34,279 nt of DNA. It comes from Deltaproteobacteria bacterium (GTDB taxonomy: Bacteria > Myxococcota > SpSt-1050 > JACRCP01). The stretch spans positions 1-34,279 of the forward strand of contig JACRCP010000132.1 in assembly GCA_016218965.1 (NCBI GenBank). Direction: 5' to 3'. Positions 1-8,410 of the stretch are shown in pieces. The translations under genes were made by a program, and so were the position numbers. The notes below the pieces were generated by a model. That model saw only the letters and a list, made by a program, of their open reading frames with translations. It searched no databases and was not told the origin of the DNA. How positions within the stretch are numbered: the stretch's first letter is position 1; every line of letters starts with the position of its first letter.

Positions 1-137
1 AATCAGGCTCAACGGCCGGGTGAACGGTGGCCGGAGCGTTCCTTCAGAGAGACGCCGACCCGGCGCCTTGGGGTAATCTTTTCCCCACAGGCGTCCAACT
101 CCTCCACCTATTACCAGTTTTCAACAGCGCGAAAGGC

Positions 138-166
138 TCGGGAAAGCGCGTTCGTGGCTGTATAAT
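138..166 (+). promoter_or_regulatory. possible sigma-70-type promoter of the GH51-like gene
   Basis: A perfect TATAAT hexamer lies at 161-166, 26 bases before the ATG at 193. The position expected for a -35 box (about 138-143) reads TCGGGA, a poor match. A start site near 173 would leave a leader of about 20 bases that contains the GGAGG ribosome-binding site at 182-186. The -10 match is seen directly; its use as a promoter is inferred. Confidence 0.4.
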
Positions 167-192
167 GCGCGTCACCCACACGGAGGTGCGGC

Positions 193-2550
193 ATGTCGGC
201 ACGCCATGCGTCGGTCCTTGCAATCTTGATTCTGGCCGTCTTTTTGGCCGCCTGTTCATCCGACGGTGCGGGCGAAACCGCCGATGCCGCGGGGGCGGCG
301 GACGCGGGTTCAAGATTCGATGGCGGACAGGCGGACGGCGGGACCGGGACCGGGGACGCCGGGGCGGACGCGGGCGCCAGCGACGCCGGGGCGGTCGAAG
401 ACAGCGGCGCGGACGCGGGCGAGGACGCCGGGGCCGATGCCGGCAGGCCGACGGCGTGGATCCAGGTGGATACCGCGACGGTTGCCAAGAAGCTCGACCC
501 GCTCGTGAACGGGTCGGGCATCGAGATCGAAAACAACGCGCAGGGCCTCGGCGCGGAGATGCTTCTCGACCGGGGTTTCGAATGGGACCGCCCGTGGCTC
601 CAGTCAAAGGGTTGGGAGACGTGGTATTTCTTCAAGGACGACGGGGTCGAGGCGGACGTCGAGTGGGTGACAGACCGGGTGTTTCAGGGGACGCATTCCT
701 TCAAGTTTTCGCTCACGCAGATGCAGACCGACAAGTCGGCCGGGATCGCGCAGGGCGGGCTGGGGGTCGTCAAGGACCGGGAGTACGTGTTTTCATTCTG
801 GGGCCAGCACGACGGCCACGAGTCGCAGTGGGCCGCGGTGGCGCTCATGGACCTTGGGGTCGAACCCCCCGAGCTTCTGGCCGACCCCCAAATTATGCAG
901 ATCGATCCCGCGGTCAACAAGTGGGTCTGGTACTCCGCGGAGTTGACGCCAGAGAGGTCGACCGCCGAGGCGGCGGTCGCGTTCCTCGTCCCTTACCCGT
1001 CATTCATGTGGATCGACTCGTTTTCGTTTTCACCCAAGGACGCAAGGCATGGTATCTGGCCCGAGCTGATTTCGGCCTTCAAGGAGGCGAAAGTGGCCGC
1101 CGTGCGCCTTGGAGGGATCTCGGCCGACGGTTACGACTGGGCGATGGGACTTGGGCCGCGCGACAAGCGCGGGGTTTCGCGCTCGGCGTTCGCCGACACG
1201 TTCCTCGATGTCGACAAGGTCGTGCGCTACATGCCGTACTATCACGACGTGGGGACCGACGAGTTTCTGGACTTCTGCAAAGAGATCGGTGCCGAGGCGC
1301 TCATCACGGCAAACTTCCCCCTCGGCTCGCAGGCGGCGGCCAACTGGGTCGAGTATACCAACCGCCCGAGCCCCGGCCTTCAAAGCGGGATCGACGAAGG
1401 CTGGAAACCCGACTCATACCGCTCTGCCGACAAGGCCCCCGCCGGCTACTTCGCCTGGCTCCGCGAGTTCCACGGCCACAAGGACCCGTGGAGAGTGAAA
1501 TACTGGGAGGTCGGAAACGAGCTCTGGGACGAGGAACTCCCCGAACCCGGCTCGCTCAAGGGTTCGCAGAACCTCTCGAACTACGCCGTCAAGGCGCGCG
1601 AGTTCGCCGTGGCGATGAAGGCCGTCGATCCGGCGATTCAAGTCGGCGCATGCACGTCCCAGCTCCCGGTCCCCGGGTCCTGGGACTACCGATCGGGTTG
1701 GAACAAGAAGGTCCTGGAGATCGCAGGCGACTCAATTGACTTCCTGGCGCCCCACTTCTACGCGCCCGGGGATTTCGACTACGACGCCGAGGCCGCGGGC
1801 GCGCCCGAGACGACCTACTTGAAGATCGCGGGCACGGCGCCGTTTTATGCGCAGGAGCTCGCGAAGGTCCAAAAGGACATTGACGACTGGAAGGCGGGTG
1901 CCGGAGGCAAAGATGTCAAGATCGCGGTGACGGAGTACAACGTCTGGCACGGCGTGCTCGAGTACATCAGCGCGTTTGACAACAACCGCCTCCGAAGCGT
2001 CATCGCCAACGCGGCATTCAGGAACGTCAACGCCCGCGGGCCGGTCTGGATGGGCAACTTCTACTCGCTCGTCAACCACCCGTTCGGGATGCTCGACTGG
2101 CAGGCCGACTCGAAGGCCGGGGGAAAACCCCTTCTGGGCGGAAACTACCTTTTGCAGAAGTTCGTGGCCGACCATTTCGCGCCGAACGTCCATGCGACAA
2201 GTGTCCAGTCCCCCACGTACACGGCGGCACTCTGGACGCTCCCCGAGCTCGAAGCCGAGGTGCTGGACGCCGTGGCGGCGACAAACGCCGCCGGTGACAC
2301 CATGATCATCATCGTGGTCAACCGGGCCTACTGGCTGCCCGAGGGGATCGACACCGAGATCGACCTGGGCGGGTTTTCGGGGGCATCGGCCAAGGCGTAC
2401 GTGCTGACCGGCGCCTCGCACGAGGTGTACAACTCAATCGCAGCGCCGGGCGAGATCCATCTGGAGGAAGAGACGGTCCCGATCAACGGGTCAAAGCTCG
2501 ACTATACGTTCAGGCACTTCTCGGTGACGGCGGTGGAGGTGAGGAAGTAG
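193..2550 (+). CDS. secreted GH51-like alpha-L-arabinofuranosidase lipoprotein
   Basis: Probable exported glycoside hydrolase of the alpha-L-arabinofuranosidase type (GH51 or the related clan A families GH39/GH79), releasing sugars from plant-like polysaccharides. The 785-aa product has a signal peptide ending in the lipobox LAAC (Cys21), then an Asp/Ala/Gly-rich spacer to about residue 90. A beta-sandwich-like region of about 150 residues follows, then a TIM-barrel region with WEVGNE (Glu443, likely acid/base) and VTEYNVW (Glu581, likely nucleophile), and a C-terminal beta domain like that of arabinofuranosidases. GGAGG at 182-186 sets the ATG start. It stands alone on the plus strand with a TATAAT box upstream. 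The clan assignment is firmer than the family or substrate. It probably belongs with the other glycosidases at 8885-16288. Confidence 0.85.
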   Translation: MSARHASVLAILILAVFLAACSSDGAGETADAAGAADAGSRFDGGQADGGTGTGDAGADAGASDAGAVEDSGADAGEDAGADAGRPTAWIQVDTATVAKKLDPLVNGSGIEIENNAQGLGAEMLLDRGFEWDRPWLQSKGWETWYFFKDDGVEADVEWVTDRVFQGTHSFKFSLTQMQTDKSAGIAQGGLGVVKDREYVFSFWGQHDGHESQWAAVALMDLGVEPPELLADPQIMQIDPAVNKWVWYSAELTPERSTAEAAVAFLVPYPSFMWIDSFSFSPKDARHGIWPELISAFKEAKVAAVRLGGISADGYDWAMGLGPRDKRGVSRSAFADTFLDVDKVVRYMPYYHDVGTDEFLDFCKEIGAEALITANFPLGSQAAANWVEYTNRPSPGLQSGIDEGWKPDSYRSADKAPAGYFAWLREFHGHKDPWRVKYWEVGNELWDEELPEPGSLKGSQNLSNYAVKAREFAVAMKAVDPAIQVGACTSQLPVPGSWDYRSGWNKKVLEIAGDSIDFLAPHFYAPGDFDYDAEAAGAPETTYLKIAGTAPFYAQELAKVQKDIDDWKAGAGGKDVKIAVTEYNVWHGVLEYISAFDNNRLRSVIANAAFRNVNARGPVWMGNFYSLVNHPFGMLDWQADSKAGGKPLLGGNYLLQKFVADHFAPNVHATSVQSPTYTAALWTLPELEAEVLDAVAATNAAGDTMIIIVVNRAYWLPEGIDTEIDLGGFSGASAKAYVLTGASHEVYNSIAAPGEIHLEEETVPINGSKLDYTFRHFSVTAVEVRK

Positions 2551-2920
2551 TTTCAACGACCGCGCCAGAGGGCCGCCACCGGGACGAGCGTTACGTCGTC
2601 CATTGTGTCGCGGGACTCGCCCATATGGAACAGGAACAGGCGGACAGGACGGGCAGGGGTGCCAGGTTCAAAGCGCGGGGCGCGGGGAGCGCGCGGGGGA
2701 GTCGGGGGCAAATGTGGGGTGACGGCGGGGTTCGGCAGGGTGTGGGGGCGGTCGGGGCGGTCAGGGTGACCGGGAAGGTCTGGCGTTTGACGGTGGAGAA
2801 CGGCGCGGGATGACGGCAGGTCGGTCAGATTGCAGTTTTGGCCAGCCGTGACCTCGCGACCGGTGTGGTACCGGGCAACCCGAGGGGTCGGGGAATCGGG
2901 GGACAGTTTGAGGAGATTCG
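2551..2920. other. 370-base intergenic stretch, no gene seen
   Basis: No credible coding frame on either strand. The stretch is very G-rich on the plus strand, with many GGGG runs between about 2650 and 2790, and holds the first copy of the 26-bp direct repeat. AGGAG at 2911-2915 serves the next gene. No terminator hairpin with a T tract was found after the GH51-like gene. Confidence 0.6.
2651..2676. repeat. 26-bp direct repeat, copy 1
   Basis: An exact 26-base match to 3395-3420, with the core GGGTGCCAGGTTCAAA. The two copies are 744 bases apart and bracket the low-GC gene 2921-3367. The short motif AACAGGAACAG occurs just before this copy and just after the other one. The origin is unknown. 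Either a target duplication or a dispersed repeat family would fit. Confidence 0.85.
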
Positions 2921-3367
2921 GTGAGCGAAGAGAGGTTTGAACTGAAACGCAGTTGGAAGATTGCGGTCGTCGGCATCTACTTGGGCCTAGCGGTCCTGCC
3001 TTTGATTCACTTCACTCGAATCCTTGAAAGCAGCAGATTGGATGAGTTGTATGCTTTGGTTTTCATTTGGGTGGTTTGGCTTGTTCTTGCTTTTTCAGGA
3101 TGGCTCGTCTGCGTTCGAGCACAGGTGAAATCGTATGCAATAATCGACGACAGGTGTTTGATTCTCCATGTCTACGATGTCCGTGTTGGCTGGAGAGACA
3201 TCCGCATCGAGATTGACGAAGTAGCGTCGATTAGAGCCGGCAGACTGCGGTCTCCAAAGCTCTACCTCAAAGATGGTCAAGTATTTTTTTTGGCGAACTA
3301 CGTTGACCCAAAAGGCAATCGGCTACTCGTTTCCTTGTCCAGAATCCTCGATGGAGGCACGAGATGA
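2921..3367 (+). CDS. small membrane protein with PH-like cytoplasmic domain, unknown function
   Basis: Not recognised as a named family. The 148-aa product starts with GTG, supported by AGGAG at 2911-2915. Two hydrophobic segments (about residues 13-31 and 44-66) form a hairpin. The soluble remainder is rich in short beta strands: a stretch with DVRVGWRDIRIEIDEVASI, then a KLYLKDG turn and FFLANYVDPKG. This arrangement resembles bacterial PH-like domains that follow two membrane helices. Base composition is visibly lower in GC than the neighbours and codon use is less biased, which with the flanking direct repeats suggests recent arrival. The same frame stays open beyond its TGA stop, into the fragment at 3368-3547. 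Confidence 0.65.
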   Translation: MSEERFELKRSWKIAVVGIYLGLAVLPLIHFTRILESSRLDELYALVFIWVVWLVLAFSGWLVCVRAQVKSYAIIDDRCLILHVYDVRVGWRDIRIEIDEVASIRAGRLRSPKLYLKDGQVFFLANYVDPKGNRLLVSLSRILDGGTR

Positions 3368-3547
3368 ACACCCATCACGGTGCAGTTCTTCAACGGGCAG
3401 GGGTGCCAGGTTCAAAGCGCAACAGGAACAGTTGAGACAAGGTCACAGGAGCCGTACTTTTGGCTTCTCGTCGTGGTGGTGGTCGGGATCGTCGCCGGGG
3501 GGGTACTTGTCGGGATCATGAAAACCAGAGGACATCGACCGCGTTGA
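3368..3547 (+). pseudogene. C-terminal membrane-anchor fragment
   Basis: This frame directly continues that of 2921-3367 past the TGA at 3365-3367, and runs through the second 26-bp repeat copy to a TGA at 3545-3547. From about 3446 it encodes EPYFWLLVVVVVGIVAGG, then a few residues and a basic tail (KTRGHRPR). This is a typical single C-terminal helix of envelope proteins in this group. There is no convincing start codon or N-terminal domain. I read it as the tail of a lost gene rather than a read-through product, but a start at GTG 3380 cannot be excluded. Confidence 0.4.
3395..3420. repeat. 26-bp direct repeat, copy 2
   Basis: Exact copy of 2651-2676. It lies within the anchor-fragment frame, where it would encode GQGCQVQS. 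Core bases GGGTGCCAGGTTCAAA. GGTTCAAA resembles a tRNA T-loop, but no cloverleaf can be drawn around it. Confidence 0.85.
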
Positions 3548-3849
3548 ACCGGACATCCGGGCCGCGCTTGAGAGCGGCGAGACGGTGACGGTGCCCGAGA
3601 ACCGGTCCGGTGTCAGGTTTGGTTGCGACGGAACGGGCCGGGAGCGAGGGGTGGGGCGCGACGGACGGCGGATTGGTCGCTCGCGGCGGTCGCAACTGCC
3701 ACGGAGGCGACTGGCGCTGACCGAAAAAGCGCCCGGCATTCACTTTCAAGGCCAATCAGACTGCGTTTTGGGGGTCTTTGCGGGTGGCGGCGCGAGAGAA
3801 CCGGCGTCTTCCGCCCCACGGAAAATCTCCCGCCGTCCGCCCCCGGTTG
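3548..3849. other. 302-base stretch with nothing recognised
   Basis: High-GC sequence between the anchor fragment and the stop codon of the minus-strand phospholipase-like gene. Frames on both strands give only compositional arginine/proline-rich translations. No terminator with a T tract, promoter or repeat was recognised. Confidence 0.5.
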
Positions 3850-4937
3850 TCACGGGATCCCGAGTGCCGCGCACTCACAGCCGCTGGGCCCTTCGCCCTC
3901 CCCCGACGCGCCGGGATCCCCGCTGTCCGCTTTTTCCGGGGCGGCATCGGCCGGGGGATGGCCCGCGTCAATTCCTCCCGTGGCGTCCGCCCCGCCGTCC
4001 GAGCCTCCCCCCGCGTCATCCGCCGCGCACGCGGACTCGTTTTCGGGGGCGCACCACGCGAGCACCTGAAAGGCGACCTCGGCTGTGGTGGCCGTTCCGT
4101 CTACCAGCGGCATCTGCGCGGCGATCTTTGCCGTGTACAAAGAATCGAACGCAAGGTCGGTTTCGGGATCGACGATGAGCAGGCGCGAGGTCCCCGTCCC
4201 GTTGCTCCAGTGCGTCCGCCGTATCGTTGCAGGGACGGCCGCCCCGGACCCGTTCAGAAGTGCCACGTGCTCGGCCGTGATCCACGGGTCCAGAACGCCC
4301 TTTCCGAAAAACGCCGTCACCCACGACTCGGGGATGGCCGAATCAATAGAGGGAAGCCGCCGGTCTTTTCCATCCCGTCGACGAATGTCTTCTCGGCCAC
4401 GTCGTGTCCCATCTGCGCGATGATGGCGGCCATCTCAGGTGCCGGGACCCAGAGCGGTGGTTTGAGCGACGAGTGCCCGTCGACGATGAGGAACACGTCG
4501 CAGGCGGTGTCGGACACATCCTGGCCCTTCCCGTCGTGCTCCTCGAGCAGCGGAAGGAAAAGGGAGTCAAAGATCTCATCTTCCATCCCATGCGCCGCGG
4601 CGCCCAGGAAAAATGCGATCAGGCGCCGGTCCTCGACCGAGGTCCAGGGCGGCGGGCGGTTTGAGCCGACCCACGCGATGAACGCCTCGACAAAAGGTTC
4701 CCAGTGCGTCATCTCGCCGTACGCGTCGCCGATCGCGTAGCCGGTGTCCGGGAACACCGAGCCGATCTGAAGCGCCTCGCGCACCGCCGGCTCTGAAAGC
4801 ACTGCCTTGAGCTCGCCCTCCGGCATGAGGTCGACCGCGCGGTCGGTGACCCAGATGTGCCCGTTGACCCCGTGCGCGTGCGCGAGGACGGGAACGAAAA
4901 ACAGGACGGAAAAGACAGTCAAAAAGAGTCGGCGCAT
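3850..4937 (-). CDS. zinc-dependent phospholipase C-like exported protein, frameshifted
   Basis: Member of the zinc-dependent phospholipase C fold (alpha-toxin N-domain type), probably cleaving phospholipids outside the cytoplasm. ATG 4937 is chosen over upstream frames because GGAGGT sits 5 bases before it and a signal peptide (residues 1-21, ending LAHA) follows. Likely zinc-site segments are HGVNGHIW (22-29), GSVFPDTG (59-66), THWEP (77-81) and GAAAHGMEDE (112-121). The first frame ends at 4317 after GMEKTGG. The reading continues in another frame as LPSIDSAIPESWV and then through to 3850. One missing base in the A4 run (T4 at 4366-4369 on the plus strand) would restore a protein of about 361 aa. 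It ends in a D/A/G-rich spacer and GCECAALGIP. It could be a sequencing error, a pseudogene or, less likely, a programmed shift. Confidence 0.75.
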
Positions 4938-5045
4938 GGACACCTCCGGCGCGCGGGACCGGCCGATGATACCAGGATCGACGGGGACCGGGGAACCGAG
5001 CATTTCGGTACCGGGCTTTCCCCTGGCCGCGGTGGTCCGCCGGTG

Positions 5046-6107
5046 CTACCTCTTGACGCCGCCTCCCCGGACCTGCACGTGCCTGACGAGGCCGAAGATC
5101 AGGTACATCAGCGCGGCGCCCATGCCGGCGGACATACCCCCGATGAACGCATTGCGCGAGATGGGGCCGAGCGGCAGCGGCCGCCAGAGCACGCGGAACG
5201 AATCGACGGCGCCCTGCAGGGCCGGACGGTGCTGCTCCGCCTGCGTTTCGTCGGTGTTGGTGTTGATGAGGAACGTCCGGCTGTTCCCGGGGATCGCGTA
5301 GTGGAGCGAAGCTATCTGGTAGGTCCGCCATTCCTCGGCCGTCCGGCCCGTGACGGCGCGCCCGCGGCGCGTCGGCTTGTAGACCGGTTTTGGCTCCGCC
5401 ACGAGGACCTTTTTTGACGAGCGGGAGGCAAGCATCAGCGCATCGAGCCCGTCGACCTGCACGACCTTGGGCGGGTCCAATGCAAACGTGTCGAAGATGC
5501 CCTTGTACCCCTCCTTGAAGATCTTGGCGACCTCCCGCCTGGCCTTCTCGTCGATCGCCGGCATCTCCTGATGGATGGTCCGTACGAAGATGGTGGGAAC
5601 GATCTCGGTGTCGGGGACGTATTTTGCAAACCCGACGACCGGCGGGTTCTTCGACTCAAACAAAAGCCGCAGCCCCTCGGGAAGCCGGCCGCCGAACGCC
5701 TTGGCCGCGTCGCCGAGGTTCGCCGGGGTGACGACGATCCATTCGGGCGGCGGCTTGACGGCGAACGAGTGGTCCCCGCTCTCCCATGAACCCGCGACGA
5801 GCGGGTTCACCGAGGGGATCATCACGAAGACAGTCACCGCCAGGAGCAACGCGAACACCACCGCGGCGACGACGAGGTTCCTGCCGCTCGGCGGCTCGCC
5901 CGTCATGTCGACGCCGCTCATCGCCCAGGCCATCCGGTCGGCCCTCTCCGAGAAGGTCTCCTCCCTGGGTGCCGCAATGGCGGGGACCTTTTTCTCGTCC
6001 GAGGGGGCCGGGGCCGGCCGGCCGGACCATTTTGCAAAAACGAGACCGCACCGCGGGCAGTCGGGCCGTTCCTCCTTCTGTTCGTGACCGCACTTGGGAC
6101 ACTTCAT
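5046..6107 (-). CDS. zinc-ribbon membrane protein, unknown function
   Basis: Function unknown. The 353-aa product opens with a zinc ribbon (Cys3, Cys6, Cys17, Cys20), then a charged linker, a membrane helix at about 78-97, an extracytoplasmic alpha/beta domain of about 200 residues (SFAVKPPPEWIVV onward) that resembles the lipid- or ligand-binding domains of single-pass proteins, and a second helix near residues 318-340 with a short basic tail. It starts 21 bases after the stop of the kinase gene, with AAGGTG before the ATG, so the two are probably co-transcribed. Both proteins begin with the same CxxC...CxxC layout, which suggests a functional link. The ribbon should lie in the cytoplasm. 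Confidence 0.75.
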   Translation of the reverse strand: MKCPKCGHEQKEERPDCPRCGLVFAKWSGRPAPAPSDEKKVPAIAAPREETFSERADRMAWAMSGVDMTGEPPSGRNLVVAAVVFALLLAVTVFVMIPSVNPLVAGSWESGDHSFAVKPPPEWIVVTPANLGDAAKAFGGRLPEGLRLLFESKNPPVVGFAKYVPDTEIVPTIFVRTIHQEMPAIDEKARREVAKIFKEGYKGIFDTFALDPPKVVQVDGLDALMLASRSSKKVLVAEPKPVYKPTRRGRAVTGRTAEEWRTYQIASLHYAIPGNSRTFLINTNTDETQAEQHRPALQGAVDSFRVLWRPLPLGPISRNAFIGGMSAGMGAALMYLIFGLVRHVQVRGGGVKR

Positions 6108-6128
6108 CCCGCACCTTCGAATGGTGGC

Positions 6129-8252
6129 CTACTCGCCGCCCGAGGCCTCTACGCAACAGCGGAAGCCGGTGAAGGCGTTCTTCTTGCCGGGGGAGGTGGG
6201 GACGCGCGAGGCGCAGCGCGTGGCCCAGTCGGGCTTGTTGGCGGCCCCGCCCTTCACGATGTGCCCGGACTTGGCGGTCACCCATTCCATGACGTTCCCG
6301 CTCATGTCCAGCGGCCCGTACTTGCTTTTGCAGTCCTTGAACTTGCCGGCCGCGACGACCCTTCTGGCCTCGCCCATCCCCGTTTCGGTTGCGCACGCGT
6401 CGGGGTCCCAGTCGTTGCCGTAGGGGTACCGGGTCAACTGCGGCCCCTTGCAGGCGCGTTCCCACTCTTCCTCGAGGCAAAGCCTTTTCCCGTTCTCGCG
6501 GCAGATGCCTTCGGCCTCGGAGTAGCTCACCGAGGTGCGCGGCGCGGAGCCGCGGGCGTTGGGGTATTCGTAGAAATCGATGCAGTACGAGCGGGTCGAG
6601 ACCGCCGCCCACGCGAGCTCGTCGGGGTTTCTGGCCTTGTCGCCGGGCTGGCTCCCCATGAAAAAAGTCCCGGCCCGGACGAGCGCCATCCCTTTGGGGC
6701 AGGGTTGTCCCTTCTTCTTGTCGGGCTTTGCGCCAGGCTCACCTTCGTCGGGTTTCTCCGGCTTTCCCGGCTTTTCCGGTTTCTCGGGTTTCTCCGGTTT
6801 TTCGGGCTTCCCGACCTTGTCGGGTTTGCCGGGCTTTTCGGGTTTGCCGGGCGCCTCGGGCTTCGCGGGTTTCTCCGGCGCCTCGGTATCTTCCGGCTCT
6901 TCTCCGGCGTCCGGCGCGGCCGTTTCGACGACGGCCGCGGGCCCGGTGTCCTCGGGCACGCGCACATCGGCAGCCGCCGCGGCATCAAGCTCAAGCGCAA
7001 CGGCCGGGCGGCCCGTGTCGGCGACCCCCGCATCGACCGCCAACGGCCCGGCCGGCACCGCGAACTTCTTGTAAAGGAACATCCCGCCAAAGATGATCGC
7101 CGCGACGACGATTGCGGTGATTCCGACGACGGCGGCGAGCGGCGTTCGCGGCACGGCGGGGGCGGGAGGAGAAGAAGGAGCCGGGGGCGCCGGCAGCTTC
7201 GGGAGTTCCTTTCCGTCGTCGAGCGGCCCCACGATGAGATCGTCCTCGACCGAGAGCGGCTCCTCCGGCGGGAGCGAGGCCGCGCGCGTTATCTTCGAGA
7301 CCGTCTGCATCGCCGAGGGGAGCTCCCGGTACCGCTCGAACACGCGGTCGAGGTCCTCGAAAAGACCCGGGATGTCGCGGTAGCGCCTGACCGGGTCGGG
7401 GTCGGTGGCCTTCAGATAGATGGCCCGGACCAGGTCGTCGATCTGCTTGTCGCCCTCGTAGAACTTCGCGTGCTCCGCGTCCTCGGGCGCGTGCCCGATG
7501 AGCATGACGGCCAGCAGGCGGCCCATCGAGAAGATGTCCGACGACGGGGCGGGCGAGCTCCCCGTCAGAATCTCGGGGGCGAGGTACACGGCGTCGGGGT
7601 GTCGCCGCTGGGCCTCGGAAAACGTCCCCGACGGCATGAACTCGGCGAACCCCAGGTCGGTGATCTTGAGGAAGTCGGGCTGGATGATGATGTTGCTGGG
7701 CTTGAGATCCCCGTGCACCACCGAGGGGTGGAGCTCGTAGAGCGCGTCGCGGAGCTGGAGGAAGAGCGGCTCGATCTCGCGCAGGGCGAACGCCTCGCCG
7801 ATGGGGGCGCGGCTGTCGATCGAGCGCTTGAGCGAGACGCCCTGCACGAACCGCATCGTGACGAAGACCAGCCCCTCCTCCGCCGCCTCGGCGTCAAAAA
7901 GGCGCAGGAGGTTCGGGTGCGAGATGTCCTTGATCCCGCGGATCCCCCATATGAACTTTTCGCGGTCGGAGTCGTCGGGGAAGATCTCGGGGGCGATGAC
8001 CTTGACCGCCAGGTCGACGTTGACGGCCTTGTCGTGCGCGTAGAACACCTCGCCCACAGGCCCGTCGCCTACGAAACGCTTGATCTCGAACCGCTCGGCA
8101 AGGACGTAGCCCACCGGCACTATTGTCTGCCTGGTGCGAATCTCGCGGGACGACGGGGAAGGGGACTTCGAACGGGTGACGAACCGCGTCCCGCAATGGA
8201 TGCAGATCTCCGAGCCGTCGGGGTTGTGCGTGCCGCAGCGGTAGCAGAGCAC
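6129..8252 (-). CDS. zinc-ribbon Ser/Thr protein kinase fused to an FGE/SUMF1-like domain
   Basis: Transmembrane signalling protein of 707 aa. Order: zinc ribbon (Cys3, 6, 17, 20); protein kinase domain at about 45-310 with the glycine loop GDGPVGEV, catalytic Lys84 in AVKV, HGDLKPSN (Asp182), DLG in place of DFG, and LAPE; one membrane helix at about 375-396; a stalk of repeated EKP/GKP units (about 447-511); and a formylglycine-generating-enzyme-like domain from about 517 to the end (MALVRAGTFFMGS, RLCLEEEWERAC, GNVMEWV, GFRC). HGD in place of HRD marks a non-RD kinase, so activation-loop control may be absent. The FGE-like domain would lie outside the membrane and may serve as a ligand-binding or structural sensor. 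GTG start at 8252 with GGAGG 7 bases upstream. First gene of a pair with 5046-6107. Confidence 0.88.
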   Translation of the reverse strand: MLCYRCGTHNPDGSEICIHCGTRFVTRSKSPSPSSREIRTRQTIVPVGYVLAERFEIKRFVGDGPVGEVFYAHDKAVNVDLAVKVIAPEIFPDDSDREKFIWGIRGIKDISHPNLLRLFDAEAAEEGLVFVTMRFVQGVSLKRSIDSRAPIGEAFALREIEPLFLQLRDALYELHPSVVHGDLKPSNIIIQPDFLKITDLGFAEFMPSGTFSEAQRRHPDAVYLAPEILTGSSPAPSSDIFSMGRLLAVMLIGHAPEDAEHAKFYEGDKQIDDLVRAIYLKATDPDPVRRYRDIPGLFEDLDRVFERYRELPSAMQTVSKITRAASLPPEEPLSVEDDLIVGPLDDGKELPKLPAPPAPSSPPAPAVPRTPLAAVVGITAIVVAAIIFGGMFLYKKFAVPAGPLAVDAGVADTGRPAVALELDAAAAADVRVPEDTGPAAVVETAAPDAGEEPEDTEAPEKPAKPEAPGKPEKPGKPDKVGKPEKPEKPEKPEKPGKPEKPDEGEPGAKPDKKKGQPCPKGMALVRAGTFFMGSQPGDKARNPDELAWAAVSTRSYCIDFYEYPNARGSAPRTSVSYSEAEGICRENGKRLCLEEEWERACKGPQLTRYPYGNDWDPDACATETGMGEARRVVAAGKFKDCKSKYGPLDMSGNVMEWVTAKSGHIVKGGAANKPDWATRCASRVPTSPGKKNAFTGFRCCVEASGGE

Positions 8253-8410
8253 GGATACACCTCCGTAATCATAAGGATTATCGCAAAGCCGCTCAAAAGC
8301 AATTTTTTCGTTTTGTCCCGCGACCCGGAGATGTCCCCGGTTTCCCGTGTGAGACGATTTCCCTCCTCTTCACAGGACGGTTTCTGCTATTCTTGAAGTG
8401 GAAGAGACGG

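Noticed and set aside
27..1739. Long plus-strand frame overlapping the GH51-like gene in another phase
   Set aside because: Arg/Gly-rich shadow translation with no motif. The 193-2550 frame has the signal peptide, lipobox and catalytic Glu residues.
2625..2813. Small plus-strand frame in the first intergenic stretch
   Set aside because: No ribosome-binding site and a composition-driven Gly/Arg-rich translation that includes the repeat copy.
3395..3420. GGTTCAAA in the 26-bp repeat as part of a tRNA gene
   Set aside because: No acceptor, D or anticodon stem can be paired around either copy.
4366..4369. Programmed frameshift in the phospholipase gene
   Set aside because: The run is only four A with no clear slippery heptamer or downstream stem-loop. 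Kept as a frameshift of unknown cause.
6084..8396. A very long plus-strand open frame opposite the kinase gene
   Set aside because: Its translation is arginine/glycine/valine-rich and low in complexity, a mirror of biased minus-strand codon use. The minus-strand frame has clear kinase and FGE motifs.
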